Below are positions 35,418-45,491 of a stretch of DNA of 64,000 nucleotides, piece after piece. Numbering within the stretch: the first letter of the stretch is position 1; each line of letters begins with the position of its first letter. The notes under the pieces are model-generated. The model was not told the origin of the DNA and ran no database searches. It worked only from the letters and a program-made list of their open reading frames with translations. A program made the position numbers and the translations under genes. This DNA is from Caldichromatium japonicum (lineage in GTDB: Bacteria; Pseudomonadota; Gammaproteobacteria; Chromatiales; Chromatiaceae): positions 1,178,001 through 1,242,000 of the forward strand of contig NZ_CP048029.1 in assembly GCF_011290485.1 (NCBI RefSeq), read 5' to 3'.

Positions 35418-36226
35418 GGGTGTATTCTCAATCAAGTCAATCAGGCGATGGTGCAAGCCAGATAAACGAACGACAGGGAAGACGAGGCGAGCTTGTCGTA
35501 GCGCGTGGCGATGCGTCTGAATTGCTGGATGCGACAGAAGAAGCGCTTGATCAGATTGCGGTTTTTGTAGAGATGCCGGTTGAACGAGCGCGGATTGAGT
35601 CGGTTGGAGCGTGGGGGGATGACCGCCTGGCTGCCCTGTGCGGTCACCGTTTCGACAAGGGCATCCGAGTCGTAACCCTTGTCGGCAATGACGCACTCGG
35701 TCGGTTGGTCCTGGATCAACGCCGCGGCCTGCTCGATGTCGGCGACCTGCCCTGCCGAGAGAATGACGCGCAGCGGATTGCCCAAGGCATCCACCGCAAC
35801 GTGCAGTTTGGTCGTCAACCCGCCCCGCAAGCGACCGATTTCCTGTTGGCCCGCTTTTTTGGGGCGCCAGCAGAATGTGAGTGGGCGCGCACGATGGTCG
35901 AGTCGATGAACAGATGCTCCATGTCGGCATCGCCTTGCAGTGCGGCGGCCACGCGCTCCCAAACACCTTTCTCGCGCCAGCGCGAGAAACGCACATATGT
36001 CCGGTGCCAGTGGCCCAGCTCGGCTGGCAAATCGCGCCACAGACAGCCGGTGCGCATGATCCAGAGCACGGCTTCGACAACGCGCCGGTTGTCCCTCGCT
36101 GTGCAACCCGGATCGCTCTTCTTCCCCGGTAACAGCTGCTCAATGCGTGCCCACCGCTCATCTCATAACATCTTCCGCTCCATCCTGACTCCTGCGCAAA
36201 AGTCAGGATATGACCAGACTTCACCC
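35418..36226 (-). mobile_element. IS5-family (IS427 group) element, degenerate
   Basis: About 810 bases. The proposed ends both begin GGGTGnnnTCT when read inward, which is a weak match. The content is a two-frame transposase of the DUF4096/DDE type. The size fits the IS427 group. No target duplication is recognised. It lies between IS607 copy D and an IS630 miniature. Confidence 0.65.
35441..36183 (-). pseudogene. IS5/IS427-type transposase with slippery site and early stop
   Basis: OrfA starts MERKML at 36183 but codon 7 is TGA (36163-36165). Beyond it the frame is open: DERWARIEQLLPG...VLWIMRTGCLWRDLP up to PKKRANRK. OrfB (KKAGQQEIGRLRGGLTTKLH...VIADKGYDSDALV...) is in the -1 frame. The join is the heptamer A-AAA-AAG (35860-35854), the standard slippery site of this group, so frameshifting would give the full protein. 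DDE residues are in HLFIDSTIVRAH, VIADKGYDS and the C-terminal Glu region. The TGA in codon 7 probably inactivates it. Confidence 0.75.
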
Positions 36227-36434
36227 ACTGTGAACAGCCCCTCGCCATGTCAGTGACTGTGAACGATTTATGCAACCTCGCTTGCATATGACATAGCACT
36301 ATGCGCACGATGAATAGGACATAGCAGAAATATTCCCGAGCAGCAAGGGCGAAATCGCGTGCGGCCAGCCATAGGCCGTGCAATGAGCTACGTTCGATCT
36401 CTTCCCAAGAGAGCTTGGTTGCCAGATGTTCCAC
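36227..36434 (-). other. Gene fragment between the IS5 and IS630 elements
   Basis: On the minus strand an open frame (KLSWEEIERSSLHGLWLAARDFALAAREYF) runs from the IS630 edge towards the IS5 edge and looks like authentic coding sequence of unknown family, cut at both sides. Confidence 0.35.
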
Positions 36435-36882
36435 TTAATTGATAAGAAACACATGCTTTTGAAATTGAGTGAGCTGTCCTGATGTCGTGGGCATGGAAAG
36501 ACGAGACATGAGATTGCTGTCGTTTGCGGCGCGCGAAGAGCGGCGGCGTGGCTGGACGTATGAAGCGATAGGCGCGCAGAGGGGATTGTTGGGCGCAGGG
36601 GTGTTCGACATCTGCAAACGCTATGGGCGCGAAGGGGCCCAAGGGAAAGGGGGGTGGGTGCAAGGTGGGTGAGAAGCGGGCGCTGTTGGCGGAGCAGGAC
36701 GCCCAGATACGCAAGCTCATGTGCGCGCAGGCGCCCTCCCGCGCCAAGGGCGATCTGAAGAAGGCGACCGTCAGCCACCTGCGCCGCCTTCTCAATTCCC
36801 CCCAACGCATCATGCGCTACTTCCAGCATCCCAAGCTCCATGATGCCGCGTAATATAAGTTCATTGGTTTCGGATCAATTAA
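36435..36882 (+). mobile_element. IS630-family miniature element with both terminal repeats
   Basis: The terminal repeats TTAATTGATAAGAAACACATG (left) and CATTGGTTTCGGATCAATTAA (right) match at 17 of 21 positions when inverted. The inside keeps the transposase start (MERRDMRLLSFAARE, then a helix-turn-helix), a frameshift, and the end (KATVSHLRRLL...). The whole middle is missing: the sequence goes straight from KLMC to AQAPSR. At about 450 bases it is a non-autonomous, MITE-like derivative of the element whose longer relic lies at 56.4-57.2 kb. Confidence 0.8.
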
Positions 36883-37126
36883 TGGGTACGGACAGGCATA
36901 TCGCACCCCCTGGCCGTTTCCCTATGCCGGATTGGGTAGGGCAATCAATAGTCGCCTGCCGGGGTTTGGGCATTGCCAGGAGGCGGTAGGCACAGGGCCA
37001 CATGTCCACAGAGCGTTGCCACCACATGCCCGATATAAAGATTGTATGAACCCGTTCTGGCCCAAATGGCCGGTGAACGCCTACAATGTCCATAGGGTAG
37101 ATACTTGTGCAGGGGAGGAGAAAAAG

Positions 37127-37363
37127 ATGATCACGGGTATTGTCGGTCAAGCAGGTTGGATGGGGATGCAGCGCGGCATGGAAGGGGTGCGTCAGAACGC
37201 CAGCGAGATCGCCAGCATCAAGCAGATCGAGGGGTCATCAGTACGCGATATCAGCGCGCCCTTGATCGATCAGAGTCTCAATGTGCGTCAGGTCGAGGCA
37301 TCGGCCAAGGTCTTACAGTCCTCGGTCGATCGCCTGGATCATTTGATCGATTTGCGGGCCTGA
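37127..37363 (+). CDS. Small conserved protein resembling short flagellar rod-type (FlgC-like) proteins
   Basis: A 78-residue soluble protein with a strong ribosome site (GGGGAGGAG) eight bases before ATG. Its C-terminal half (APLIDQSLNVRQVEASAKVLQ...LDHLIDLRA) has the pattern of the C-terminal coiled-coil of flagellar rod proteins and of stand-alone small proteins of that type. The role is unknown. It ends 25 bases inside the convergent glycosyltransferase gene. The 240 bases upstream contain no other gene and should hold its promoter. Confidence 0.6.
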   Translation: MITGIVGQAGWMGMQRGMEGVRQNASEIASIKQIEGSSVRDISAPLIDQSLNVRQVEASAKVLQSSVDRLDHLIDLRA

Positions 37364-38505
37364 ATCGTCCTCTCATAAAAGGCCAATAGCCGGTCGGCCA
37401 GCACGGGGGCCGACCACTCATGGGCATGGGCCACCGCTTCGCACGAGAGACGTGCCCGCAACTCAGGGTCGGTGAGCAGGCGCACCGCCTTGGCAGCGAA
37501 GTCGACCTCATCATCCTCGGCGATGAGTGCACCTCTGCCGTCGCCGAGGACCTCCTTGGTCCCCATGATCGCCGTCGAGACCACGGGCACCCCGAGCGCC
37601 ATGGCCTCGAGCAATACCAATCCCTGGGTCTCGGTGCGCGAGGCAAAGAGAAAGGCTGCCCCCGCGCGGTAGCAATTCTCTAGGCTCCCATCGCGATTGA
37701 GGTAGCCCAGAAACAGGGTGTTATCGCCAAGTCCGAGCTGGATGCTGAGCTGTTCAAGCTCGCGCCGCGCCGGGCCCTCGCCAGCGATCACGAGCAAGAC
37801 ATCCGGAACCTCGCGCTTGATCCGTACCAAGGCGCGCAGGATGAAGTCGATGTTTTTCTCGAAGGCCAGGCGACTGACCAAGACCAGCACCGGACGCTCG
37901 GGCGGGATCCCATGCAGCGCCCGAAAACGCTGGCCATCCCCCTGACTGAACTGTTGCAGATCGATGCCGGTAGGGATGACTTCAGCCGGCGTGCGGATAC
38001 CATAGGCCCGCAATATATCGAGCATCGCCTGGGAAGGCACGACAAGGGCATCGACCTTATTGCACTGAGCTGCCGAAAAATGGCGCGCCGCGTTGCGCAT
38101 CCAGTGTGCCGGCAGCCAGGGGAGATAATGATGGAGATATTGCTCGAAAAAGGTGTGATAGCTCTCGATCACGGGCAGCCCGAGCCGACGAGCCATGGCC
38201 AGCCCAGTGTAATGGGCGACGAAGGGTGTCTGAATATGGACGAGATCGAAGGCATATCCCCGCAGACGCTCGGTGAGCTGGCGAATCCGCAAAGGCTTGA
38301 GTATACGGTCCTCGGGGTCGATGGGCAGATACCGCGAGGGGATACGGATGATCTCGAAGTCTTCGGGGGCCGCGGTGCCATACTCGGGCGCGATCAGGGT
38401 GACCTGGTGACCTTTGGTGCCAAACTCGCGCGCAAAGGTCTGGATCGAGGTTGAAACCCCGGTCACCCGCGGAAAATAGACGTCCGAGATCATCAGAATA
38501 CGCAT
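37339..38505 (-). CDS. Glycosyltransferase family 4 protein
   Basis: A GT-B fold enzyme of 388 residues. The N-terminal half starts MISDVYFPRVTGVSTSIQTF, as in the diacylglycerol glucosyl- and mannosyltransferase branch. The C-terminal half has the donor-binding run RLAFEKNIDFILRA, IAGEGPARREL, and the E(x7)E motif SRTETQGLVLLEAMA. It probably adds a sugar to a lipid or polysaccharide at the cytoplasmic face of the membrane. There is no other glycan gene beside it, so the acceptor is unknown. Confidence 0.87.
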   Translation of the reverse strand: MRILMISDVYFPRVTGVSTSIQTFAREFGTKGHQVTLIAPEYGTAAPEDFEIIRIPSRYLPIDPEDRILKPLRIRQLTERLRGYAFDLVHIQTPFVAHYTGLAMARRLGLPVIESYHTFFEQYLHHYLPWLPAHWMRNAARHFSAAQCNKVDALVVPSQAMLDILRAYGIRTPAEVIPTGIDLQQFSQGDGQRFRALHGIPPERPVLVLVSRLAFEKNIDFILRALVRIKREVPDVLLVIAGEGPARRELEQLSIQLGLGDNTLFLGYLNRDGSLENCYRAGAAFLFASRTETQGLVLLEAMALGVPVVSTAIMGTKEVLGDGRGALIAEDDEVDFAAKAVRLLTDPELRARLSCEAVAHAHEWSAPVLADRLLAFYERTIQARKSIK

Positions 38506-38640
38506 GGCTCATTCATCCAGGGCTGAAAAATCTTTTAATGATACCGGATTAAGACCGATTCTGTATCCTGCGTGGATGAATGATTCCAGGCGCTGCGACA
38601 AGCCAGGTGTAAGAGGCGAGCAGTCAAGGCGAAGGGGGGC

Positions 38641-38658
38641 TTGTCACTGAACCGTCAT
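38641..38658 (+). promoter_or_regulatory. PHO box upstream of pstS
   Basis: TTGTCACTGAACCGTCAT fits the two 7-base PhoB half-sites separated by four bases (consensus CTGTCAT-N4-CTGTCAC/T) at 11 of 14 half-site positions. It lies about 80 bases before the pstS start. This predicts induction of pst by phosphate starvation through PhoB; phoB/phoR are not in the window. Confidence 0.75.
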
Positions 38659-38740
38659 CTTTTGCGCATAAGATGGCAACTGCTTTTGCAGAGAATAACG
38701 GCACTCCCTTAGTTATCCATTGCATGGAGATCAAGGTCCC

Positions 38741-39791
38741 ATGAAGAATTCCCTGATTGCAGCTGCTGTGACCCTTGCCGCGAGCTCGGCGTTCTCTGTC
38801 CCGGCCCTGGCCCGTGACAACCTCTATATCGTCGGTTCTTCAACCGTGTTCCCCTTCTCGACCGCAGTGGCCGAGGCCCTCGGGCGCAGCAAAAAGGGCA
38901 TCAAGACCCCTAAGGTTGAGTCCACTGGGACCGGCGGCGGCATGAAGCTCTTTTGCGCTGGTGTCGGCGTCGATCATCCCGACATCACCAACGCCTCCCG
39001 CCAAATGAAGGCGAGCGAGTATGAGACCTGCCAGTCCAATGGGGTCAAGGAGATCACCGAGGTCAGGATCGGCTTCGATGGCATCGTGATTGCGAATTCC
39101 AAGAACTCCGGGCGCTGGGAACTGAGCCTCAAGGATATCTATCTTGCGCTGGCCAAGGACGTTCCAGATGGCAAGGGCGGCTTTCAGCCCAACCCCTATA
39201 AAAAATGGAATGAGGTCAATCCCGATCTGCCCGAACTCAAGATTGAGGTCCTGGGTCCCCCCCCCAACCTCGGGCACGCGCGATGCCTTTGTTGAGCTCG
39301 CAATGGAGGGCGGCTGTAACACCTTCAAAGAAATCAAGGATCTGAAAAAGACCGACGAGAAGAAGCATAAGGCGGTCTGCCAAGGGATCCGCGAGGATGG
39401 GGCCTATATCGAGGCGGGTGAGAACGACAACCTGATCGTGCAAAAGCTGGTCGCCAACCCCAGTGCCCTGGGGATCTTCGGCTATAGCTTCCTGGATCAG
39501 AATACCGACAAGCTCCAGGGCTCGAAGATCAAGGGAGTTGAGCCGACCTATGAGACCATCTCGACAGCTAAATATCCGATCGCGCGCTCGGTGTATTTTT
39601 ATGTCAAGAACGCGCACCTCGATACCTTCCCGGCGATCAAGGATTATGTCACTGAGTTCACCAGCGACAAGGCCTGGGGACCCAATGGCTATCTGGCTGA
39701 CAAGGGCCTGATCGCCTTGCCGGATGAAGATCGTAAGGCAGAGGCACAAAAGGCTCGCGCCTTCACCCCGATGGCGAAACCTGCTCACTAA
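38741..39791 (+). pseudogene. pstS: Phosphate ABC transporter substrate-binding protein PstS, frameshifted
   Basis: A periplasmic phosphate-binding protein. A signal peptide is visible (AAAVTLAASSAFSVPALA), followed by the phosphate-loop patterns VGSSTVFPFS and ESTGTGGGM. The frame breaks at a run of nine C (39257-39265). Before it, the product reads to GPPP then goes astray (NLGHARCLC stop). One base fewer restores GPPPTSGTRDAFVELAMEGG and the rest to FTPMAKPAH at 39791. The SGTRDAF stretch is the ligand-binding part, so the second half is clearly the same gene. The cause may be a real mutation, a slippage-prone contingency tract or a sequencing error. Confidence 0.9.
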
Positions 39792-39834
39792 CCCAGTCTG
39801 CTCCAGCAGTATGGATTAGGGTCCTCTTCAGGAC

Positions 39835-39865
39835 GCCGATGCCCAGCCGGGCATCGGCTTTCGTT
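39835..39865 (+). terminator. Intrinsic terminator or attenuator between pstS and pstC
   Basis: GCCGATGCCC and GGGCATCGGC form a perfect 10-bp stem around AGCC, followed by TTTCGTT. It sits about 45 bases after pstS and ends about 20 before pstC. It would let pstS be made in excess over the membrane parts, as is common in pst operons. Confidence 0.75.
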
Positions 39866-39886
39866 CCCGGAGACAATGAGGTCTCG

Positions 39887-41278
39887 ATGTCTAACTGGCT
39901 ACTCCTGCTCATTGTGCTCGTCATCATGGCCTTGGCCTATCAGCTCGGTCGCCGGCGTGCTATCGCGCGCGTAGGTGGGCCACACCAGGTCAAGCATCTC
40001 CACTCATTGCCTGGCTATCATGGTTTCTATGCTGCACTCTGGGCCGGTATTCCGGCCTTATTTATGATGGGCCTGTGGATCGGTTTTCAGGATCAGGTCA
40101 TCATCACCCTGCTGACCCATGCCCTTCCTCCTCAGCAGGTTGAAGGTCTCTCGGCGGGTCAGTTGAATCTATTGATTAGCGATATCCGCAGCCTGGCGAC
40201 AGGCAATATCGTCTCAGCCCAGGTTACAGCCGAGCTCCAGGCCGCGGCAGATTATTACAATCATTTACATGAGATATCCCGCATCGCGATGTGGGTCGTC
40301 GTCCTGGCCCTAGCAGTGGGGGCCATGCTTGCGGTGTGGTTGCAGATCCACCCCCATCTGCGGGCACGCAATCGGGTCGAATCGATCATTCTCACGATCA
40401 TGATCGTATGTTCCTCGATTGCGATCCTGACCACCCTGGGGATTGTGCTCTCGGTGGTCTTCGAGTCGATCCGTTTTTTTAATCTGATCTCACCGCTTGA
40501 ATTTTTCTTCGGCACCAACTGGAGCCCGCAGATCGCCTTGCGCGCCGACCAGGTCGGTGCCTCGGGCTCCTTCGGCGTTATCCCGCTGTTCGTCGGTACC
40601 TTGGTGATCTCGGCCATTGCCATGCTGGTCTCCGTGCCGATCGGTCTATTGTCGGCCATCTATCTCTCTGAATATGCGAGCAGGCAGGTACGGGCGACCG
40701 CGAAGCCTGTCCTCGAGGTCCTGGCCGGTATTCCGACCGTGGTCTATGGCTTTTTTGCAGCCCTGACCGTTGCGCCCATGATCCGTGGTTTAGGCACCTC
40801 AATGGGGCTTGACGTCGCTTCGGAAAGCGCGCTTGCGGCGGGACTCGTCATGGGCATCATGATCATCCCCTTCGTATCGTCGCTCTCGGACGATGTGATC
40901 AATGCCGTGCCCCAGGCGATGCGCGATGGCTCCTATGCCCTTGGTGCCACCCGATCCGAGACCATCCGGCGCGTGATCATCCCCGCGGCCTTGCCGGGGA
41001 TCGTGGGCAGCATCTTGTTGGCGGTCTCACGCGCCATCGGTGAGACCATGATCGTGGTCATGGCCGCGGGTCTGTCGGCGAATCTAAGCATCAACCCGCT
41101 CGACAGCCTGACTACGGTCACGGTCCAGATCGTGACCCTGTTGACGGGCGACCAGGAGTTCGACAGCCCTAAAACCCTAGCCGCCTTCGCTCTGGGGCTC
41201 ACCCTGTTTGTGGTGACGCTTGCGCTCAATGTGGTCGCCTTGTCGATCGTCCGCAAATATCGGGAACAGTATGAATAA
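39887..41278 (+). CDS. pstC: Phosphate ABC transporter permease PstC
   Basis: An inner-membrane subunit of the Pst high-affinity phosphate importer. At 463 residues it is longer than E. coli PstC (about 320), with an N-terminal extension of two or three membrane helices and a 70-residue loop before the conserved permease core (from about 205: ILTTLGIVLSVVFESIRFF). The coupling motif is GATRSETIRRVIIPAALPGIVG, the EAA loop. The start at 39887 is preferred because of the upstream GAGG. It overlaps pstA by eight bases (ATGAATAA). Confidence 0.93.
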   Translation: MSNWLLLLIVLVIMALAYQLGRRRAIARVGGPHQVKHLHSLPGYHGFYAALWAGIPALFMMGLWIGFQDQVIITLLTHALPPQQVEGLSAGQLNLLISDIRSLATGNIVSAQVTAELQAAADYYNHLHEISRIAMWVVVLALAVGAMLAVWLQIHPHLRARNRVESIILTIMIVCSSIAILTTLGIVLSVVFESIRFFNLISPLEFFFGTNWSPQIALRADQVGASGSFGVIPLFVGTLVISAIAMLVSVPIGLLSAIYLSEYASRQVRATAKPVLEVLAGIPTVVYGFFAALTVAPMIRGLGTSMGLDVASESALAAGLVMGIMIIPFVSSLSDDVINAVPQAMRDGSYALGATRSETIRRVIIPAALPGIVGSILLAVSRAIGETMIVVMAAGLSANLSINPLDSLTTVTVQIVTLLTGDQEFDSPKTLAAFALGLTLFVVTLALNVVALSIVRKYREQYE

Positions 41279-42584
41279 GCCAGCGCTGGAAACGACGCCG
41301 CTCATGCGGCGCAACACCGTTGACATCGTACGCGCCTCGTTGAAGCGCCGCTATGCTCGCGAACGGCGCTTTCGCCTGCTCGGCGCCACCGCGGTCATCC
41401 TTGGCCTGATCTTTGTCGCCTTGCTGTTCGCCGACATCATCCTCAAGGGCTATACGGCTTTTCAGCAGACCTATGTCCGGCTGCCGGTCACCCTGGATGC
41501 TGAGGCGATCGATCCCGAGGGCACGCGTTCGCAGGAGGTGATCGCAGATGCCGATTACATGGAATTGATCCGCAATGCCCTGTACCAGCTCTTTCCTGAG
41601 GTGACCGACCGGCGTGAGCGGCGCCTGCTGACCTCCATGATCAGCGTCGGGGCGCCTCAATTGGTGCGCAAGCATGTCCTCGCCCATCCCGAACAGATCG
41701 GAACTACCCAGGAGCTCTGGATCTTGGCGGGGGCTGATATCGATATGTTGATCAAGGGGCATATCGATCGCCGGCTCCCCGAATCCGAGCGGCGGGTCAA
41801 GGACCAGATGCTCAGCTGGATCAGCCGTCTAGAGGCCGAGGGGCGCGTCGCCAAACGCTTCAATACCCTCTTTTTTACCAATAGCACCTCCCGCGAACCA
41901 GAGCTCGCGGGGATTGCCGGCGCCTTGATGGGGTCGTTTTATACCCTGCTCTTGACCCTGATCCTATCATTCCCGATTGGGGTCGGGGCTGCGGTCTATC
42001 TGGAGGAATTTGCCTCGCGCAACCGCTGGAACGATCTGATCGAGGTCAATATCAACAACCTGGCTGCCGTGCCCTCGATCGTCTTTGGTCTCTTGGGCCT
42101 GGCGGTCTTTATCGGCTTCTTCGGGGTGCCGCGTTCAACACCCCTGGTGGGGGCGCTGGTGTTGACCCTCATGACCCTGCCGACCATCATCATTGCCAGC
42201 CGGGCAGCGCTCAAATCCGTACCACCCTCTATCCGCGAGGCGGCACTCGGGGTGGGGGCCTCGCCCCTCCAAACCCAGTTTCATCATGTCCTGCCGCTGG
42301 CCATGCCGGGGATGCTGACCGGCACCATCATCGGGATGGCCCAGGCCTTGGGTGAGACGGCACCCCTGCTTATGATCGGCATGATCGCCTTCATCGTCGA
42401 TATCCCGCATGGTTTCACGGATATGGCCACCGTGCTGCCGGTCCAAATCTACCTGTGGGCCGATAGCCCAGAGCGCGGCTTTGTCGAGCGCACCTCAGCG
42501 GCGATCATGGTCTTGCTGGCCTTTTTGTTTGCGATGAATCTGGCCGCCGTCTTGTTACGCCGTCGTTTTGAGCGGCGCTGGTAG
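41271..42584 (+). CDS. pstA: Phosphate ABC transporter permease PstA
   Basis: Second membrane subunit of the Pst importer. At 437 residues it is also longer than the E. coli protein: between membrane helix 1 (about 37-58) and the permease core (from about 222) there is a 160-residue, probably periplasmic insertion. The EAA loop reads EAALGVGASPLQTQFHHVLPLAMPGM. The long form of both PstC and PstA is a known variant in several proteobacteria. Overlap with pstC implies translational coupling. Confidence 0.93.
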   Translation: MNKPALETTPLMRRNTVDIVRASLKRRYARERRFRLLGATAVILGLIFVALLFADIILKGYTAFQQTYVRLPVTLDAEAIDPEGTRSQEVIADADYMELIRNALYQLFPEVTDRRERRLLTSMISVGAPQLVRKHVLAHPEQIGTTQELWILAGADIDMLIKGHIDRRLPESERRVKDQMLSWISRLEAEGRVAKRFNTLFFTNSTSREPELAGIAGALMGSFYTLLLTLILSFPIGVGAAVYLEEFASRNRWNDLIEVNINNLAAVPSIVFGLLGLAVFIGFFGVPRSTPLVGALVLTLMTLPTIIIASRAALKSVPPSIREAALGVGASPLQTQFHHVLPLAMPGMLTGTIIGMAQALGETAPLLMIGMIAFIVDIPHGFTDMATVLPVQIYLWADSPERGFVERTSAAIMVLLAFLFAMNLAAVLLRRRFERRW

Positions 42585-42691
42585 GTATGGCTCTGCGGTG
42601 AGAGCGCGCTTTGTCAATGACATCTCCTTTCGGTGCTGGTGTGCTGAGCATCCCGCGGCCTGATGAATTTCAGACGAGGCATTCGCTGTAG

Positions 42692-43552
<861 letters not shown>

Positions 43553-43569
43553 GGATAGGGGAGGGGTGG

Positions 43570-44319
43570 ATGAACGAGCAAGAAGGCAAACAGCCAGCGA
43601 CCGATTTGCTGGCCGGGCATACGGTCCGGCGCTATGACCAAGAGCTGGCTCGGCTGCACACCATCATCTTGCAGATGGGTGAACATGTGAGCGAGCAGGT
43701 ACAGGCGGCAGTCAAGGCATTGCTCGATGACGACGACTATCAGGCCTATCGGGTACTCGATCGTGAGCCCCAGATCGACTATCTGTCGCTCGATGCCGAT
43801 GAAGAGGTGTTCCGGCTGATCGTGCGCCGGCAACCGGCCGCGGTCGATCTGCGGATCGTGATGGCCCTCTCCAAGATCACCGCTGAGTTTGAACGCGCGG
43901 GTGACAAGGCGGCGCGCATCGCCCATCAGGTCATCGAGTGGATCCAGGAGACCGATGTGCTCGTCGAGCCGGTGCGGGCTGCCTTTCAGTCGCTCAATGA
44001 ACAGGCCATCGGCATGTTCGAGCGCAGCCTACGTGCCGTTGCCACCTTCGATGTCAGTCAGTCGCTGGCGATCTTCGAGAAAGAGCCTGAACTCGATCGA
44101 GCGGCGCGTGCGCTGCGCGAATTGCTCAGCGATCCTGCTCAGGGGGGCCTGGCCTCACGCTACGCGATCACCTTGTTCTACTGCGCCCAGGCGCTCAAAC
44201 ATATCGGCAGACATGCATCAAATATCGCCGAATTGGTGATCTATGTCGCGCTTGGCCAGGATGTTCGCTACCGCAATCGCGAGATCCTGATCGAGACCCT
44301 GCGCCATCGCGGCTATTGA
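43570..44319 (+). CDS. phoU: Phosphate signalling protein PhoU
   Basis: A cytoplasmic, all-helical protein that links the Pst transporter to PhoR and keeps the Pho regulon off when phosphate is plentiful. Two repeated three-helix bundles carry the metal-binding E/DxxxD motifs (for example RQPAAVDLRIVMALSKI and FYCAQALKHIGRHASNIAE). At 249 residues it is normal. The ATG at 43570 has GAGGGG a few bases upstream. It is the last gene of the pst run. Confidence 0.95.
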   Translation: MNEQEGKQPATDLLAGHTVRRYDQELARLHTIILQMGEHVSEQVQAAVKALLDDDDYQAYRVLDREPQIDYLSLDADEEVFRLIVRRQPAAVDLRIVMALSKITAEFERAGDKAARIAHQVIEWIQETDVLVEPVRAAFQSLNEQAIGMFERSLRAVATFDVSQSLAIFEKEPELDRAARALRELLSDPAQGGLASRYAITLFYCAQALKHIGRHASNIAELVIYVALGQDVRYRNREILIETLRHRGY

Positions 44320-44405
44320 GTGCATTGTCCTCATTAAGCATCGATCTTTGGCCGCAAGTCCGCTAAGCTGTCTTCTAGTTGACGACCTAGAGCGGTTGAT
44401 GCGGG

Positions 44406-45491
44406 ATGAGCGAAACACTAAAGATGCTGTTTGCCGAGGCGATGCGGCTGAGCCGTGATGGGCGCTGCACCGAGGCCACGGCCCTGATCCAGCGCGGTCT
44501 TCATCTCGCGCGTCCACCGGCCTATGTCGCCCACGGGCGCTCAGCGCGAAACCCGGCGCATCGCACCATCGCAGGCGATTTCGAGTTCGTTGAGGACGTA
44601 GCGCCAAGCGGCGGTTTCATTATCCATGGCCGCTATAGTCATGGACGGGATGCCTGTGATTATCGCCTCTATCTGCCACCCAGTTGCAGTACATCCGGGC
44701 GTGCCCGTGCCCTCATCGTGATGCTGCACGGTTGCCAGCAGGATGCCACGGTTTTTGCCCGTCTGACACGGATGGACCATCTGGCCGATGAAGGGGGCTT
44801 TATCGTCCTTTATCCAAGTCAGGCACGCGCTGCCAATGCGACTGGTTGTTGGAATTGGTTCCTACCCGAGCATCGGCAGCCCGATCATGGTGAGGCGTCC
44901 CTGCTGGCGGCCCTAGCCGGGGAGGTCGCGCAGCGCTACGCGATTCATCCAAAACGCTGCTATGCCGCCGGACTCTCAGCAGGCGCGGCGATGGCCCTGA
45001 CCCTGGCAGCGGTCCAGACAGGACGCTTTGCTGCGGTCGGGGTGCATTCGGGACTTCCCCATGGTCTGGCACATGATCAGATGTCCGCTCTGGCCCTGAT
45101 GCGTCAGGGTCCAGCGGCGATGGGCGATATCCCCGTTCTGCCGGTTGCGATCCCGGTCATCGTCTTCCAGGGCGATGCCGATGGGCGGGTCAATCCACGC
45201 AATGCCGAAGCTATCATCCATCAGGCGCTTGGCGACCTTGCCGGAGGGGGTGTTCAGTTACGCGCAGACACCCAGGACACCCACCCGGAAAAAGGCGCAG
45301 CATGTTCGGTCACCTCCTACCGAGATCCCCAGGGGCAGCTACTGGCTGAGCTTTGGCTGGTTCGCGGCGGCGGGCATGGCTGGTTCGGCGGGGACCCACA
45401 GATGGCGTTCGCCGAACCCCAAGGCCCTGATGCCTCGCGCGAGATGCTACGCTTCTTCTTCGCTGTCTCAGGCATTCATCATGACGAATGA
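44406..45491 (+). CDS. PHB depolymerase-family esterase (alpha/beta hydrolase)
   Basis: Family type: extracellular PHB depolymerase/feruloyl esterase-like hydrolase. The oxyanion block is VMLHGCQQDATVFARLTRMD, the nucleophile elbow AAGLSAGAAMA (Ser in GLSAG), the acid probably in FQGDADGRVNP, and the histidine in GGGHGWFGG. There is no signal peptide at the N-terminus, so it may act inside the cell on short-chain hydroxyalkanoate esters. At 361 residues it is normal. The 3' end overlaps the convergent transglycosylase gene by 13 bases. Confidence 0.88.
   Translation: MSETLKMLFAEAMRLSRDGRCTEATALIQRGLHLARPPAYVAHGRSARNPAHRTIAGDFEFVEDVAPSGGFIIHGRYSHGRDACDYRLYLPPSCSTSGRARALIVMLHGCQQDATVFARLTRMDHLADEGGFIVLYPSQARAANATGCWNWFLPEHRQPDHGEASLLAALAGEVAQRYAIHPKRCYAAGLSAGAAMALTLAAVQTGRFAAVGVHSGLPHGLAHDQMSALALMRQGPAAMGDIPVLPVAIPVIVFQGDADGRVNPRNAEAIIHQALGDLAGGGVQLRADTQDTHPEKGAACSVTSYRDPQGQLLAELWLVRGGGHGWFGGDPQMAFAEPQGPDASREMLRFFFAVSGIHHDE

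Noticed and set aside
35815..36183. IS5-element frameshift read as simple decay
   Set aside because: The frame change coincides exactly with the A-AAA-AAG slippery site, so it is programmed; only the codon-7 stop is damage.
36886..37126. Additional gene between IS630 miniature and the FlgC-like protein
   Set aside because: Only short frames without ribosome sites or plausible composition; treated as upstream region.
44320..44405. Terminator after phoU
   Set aside because: No stem with a T run could be found in the gap.
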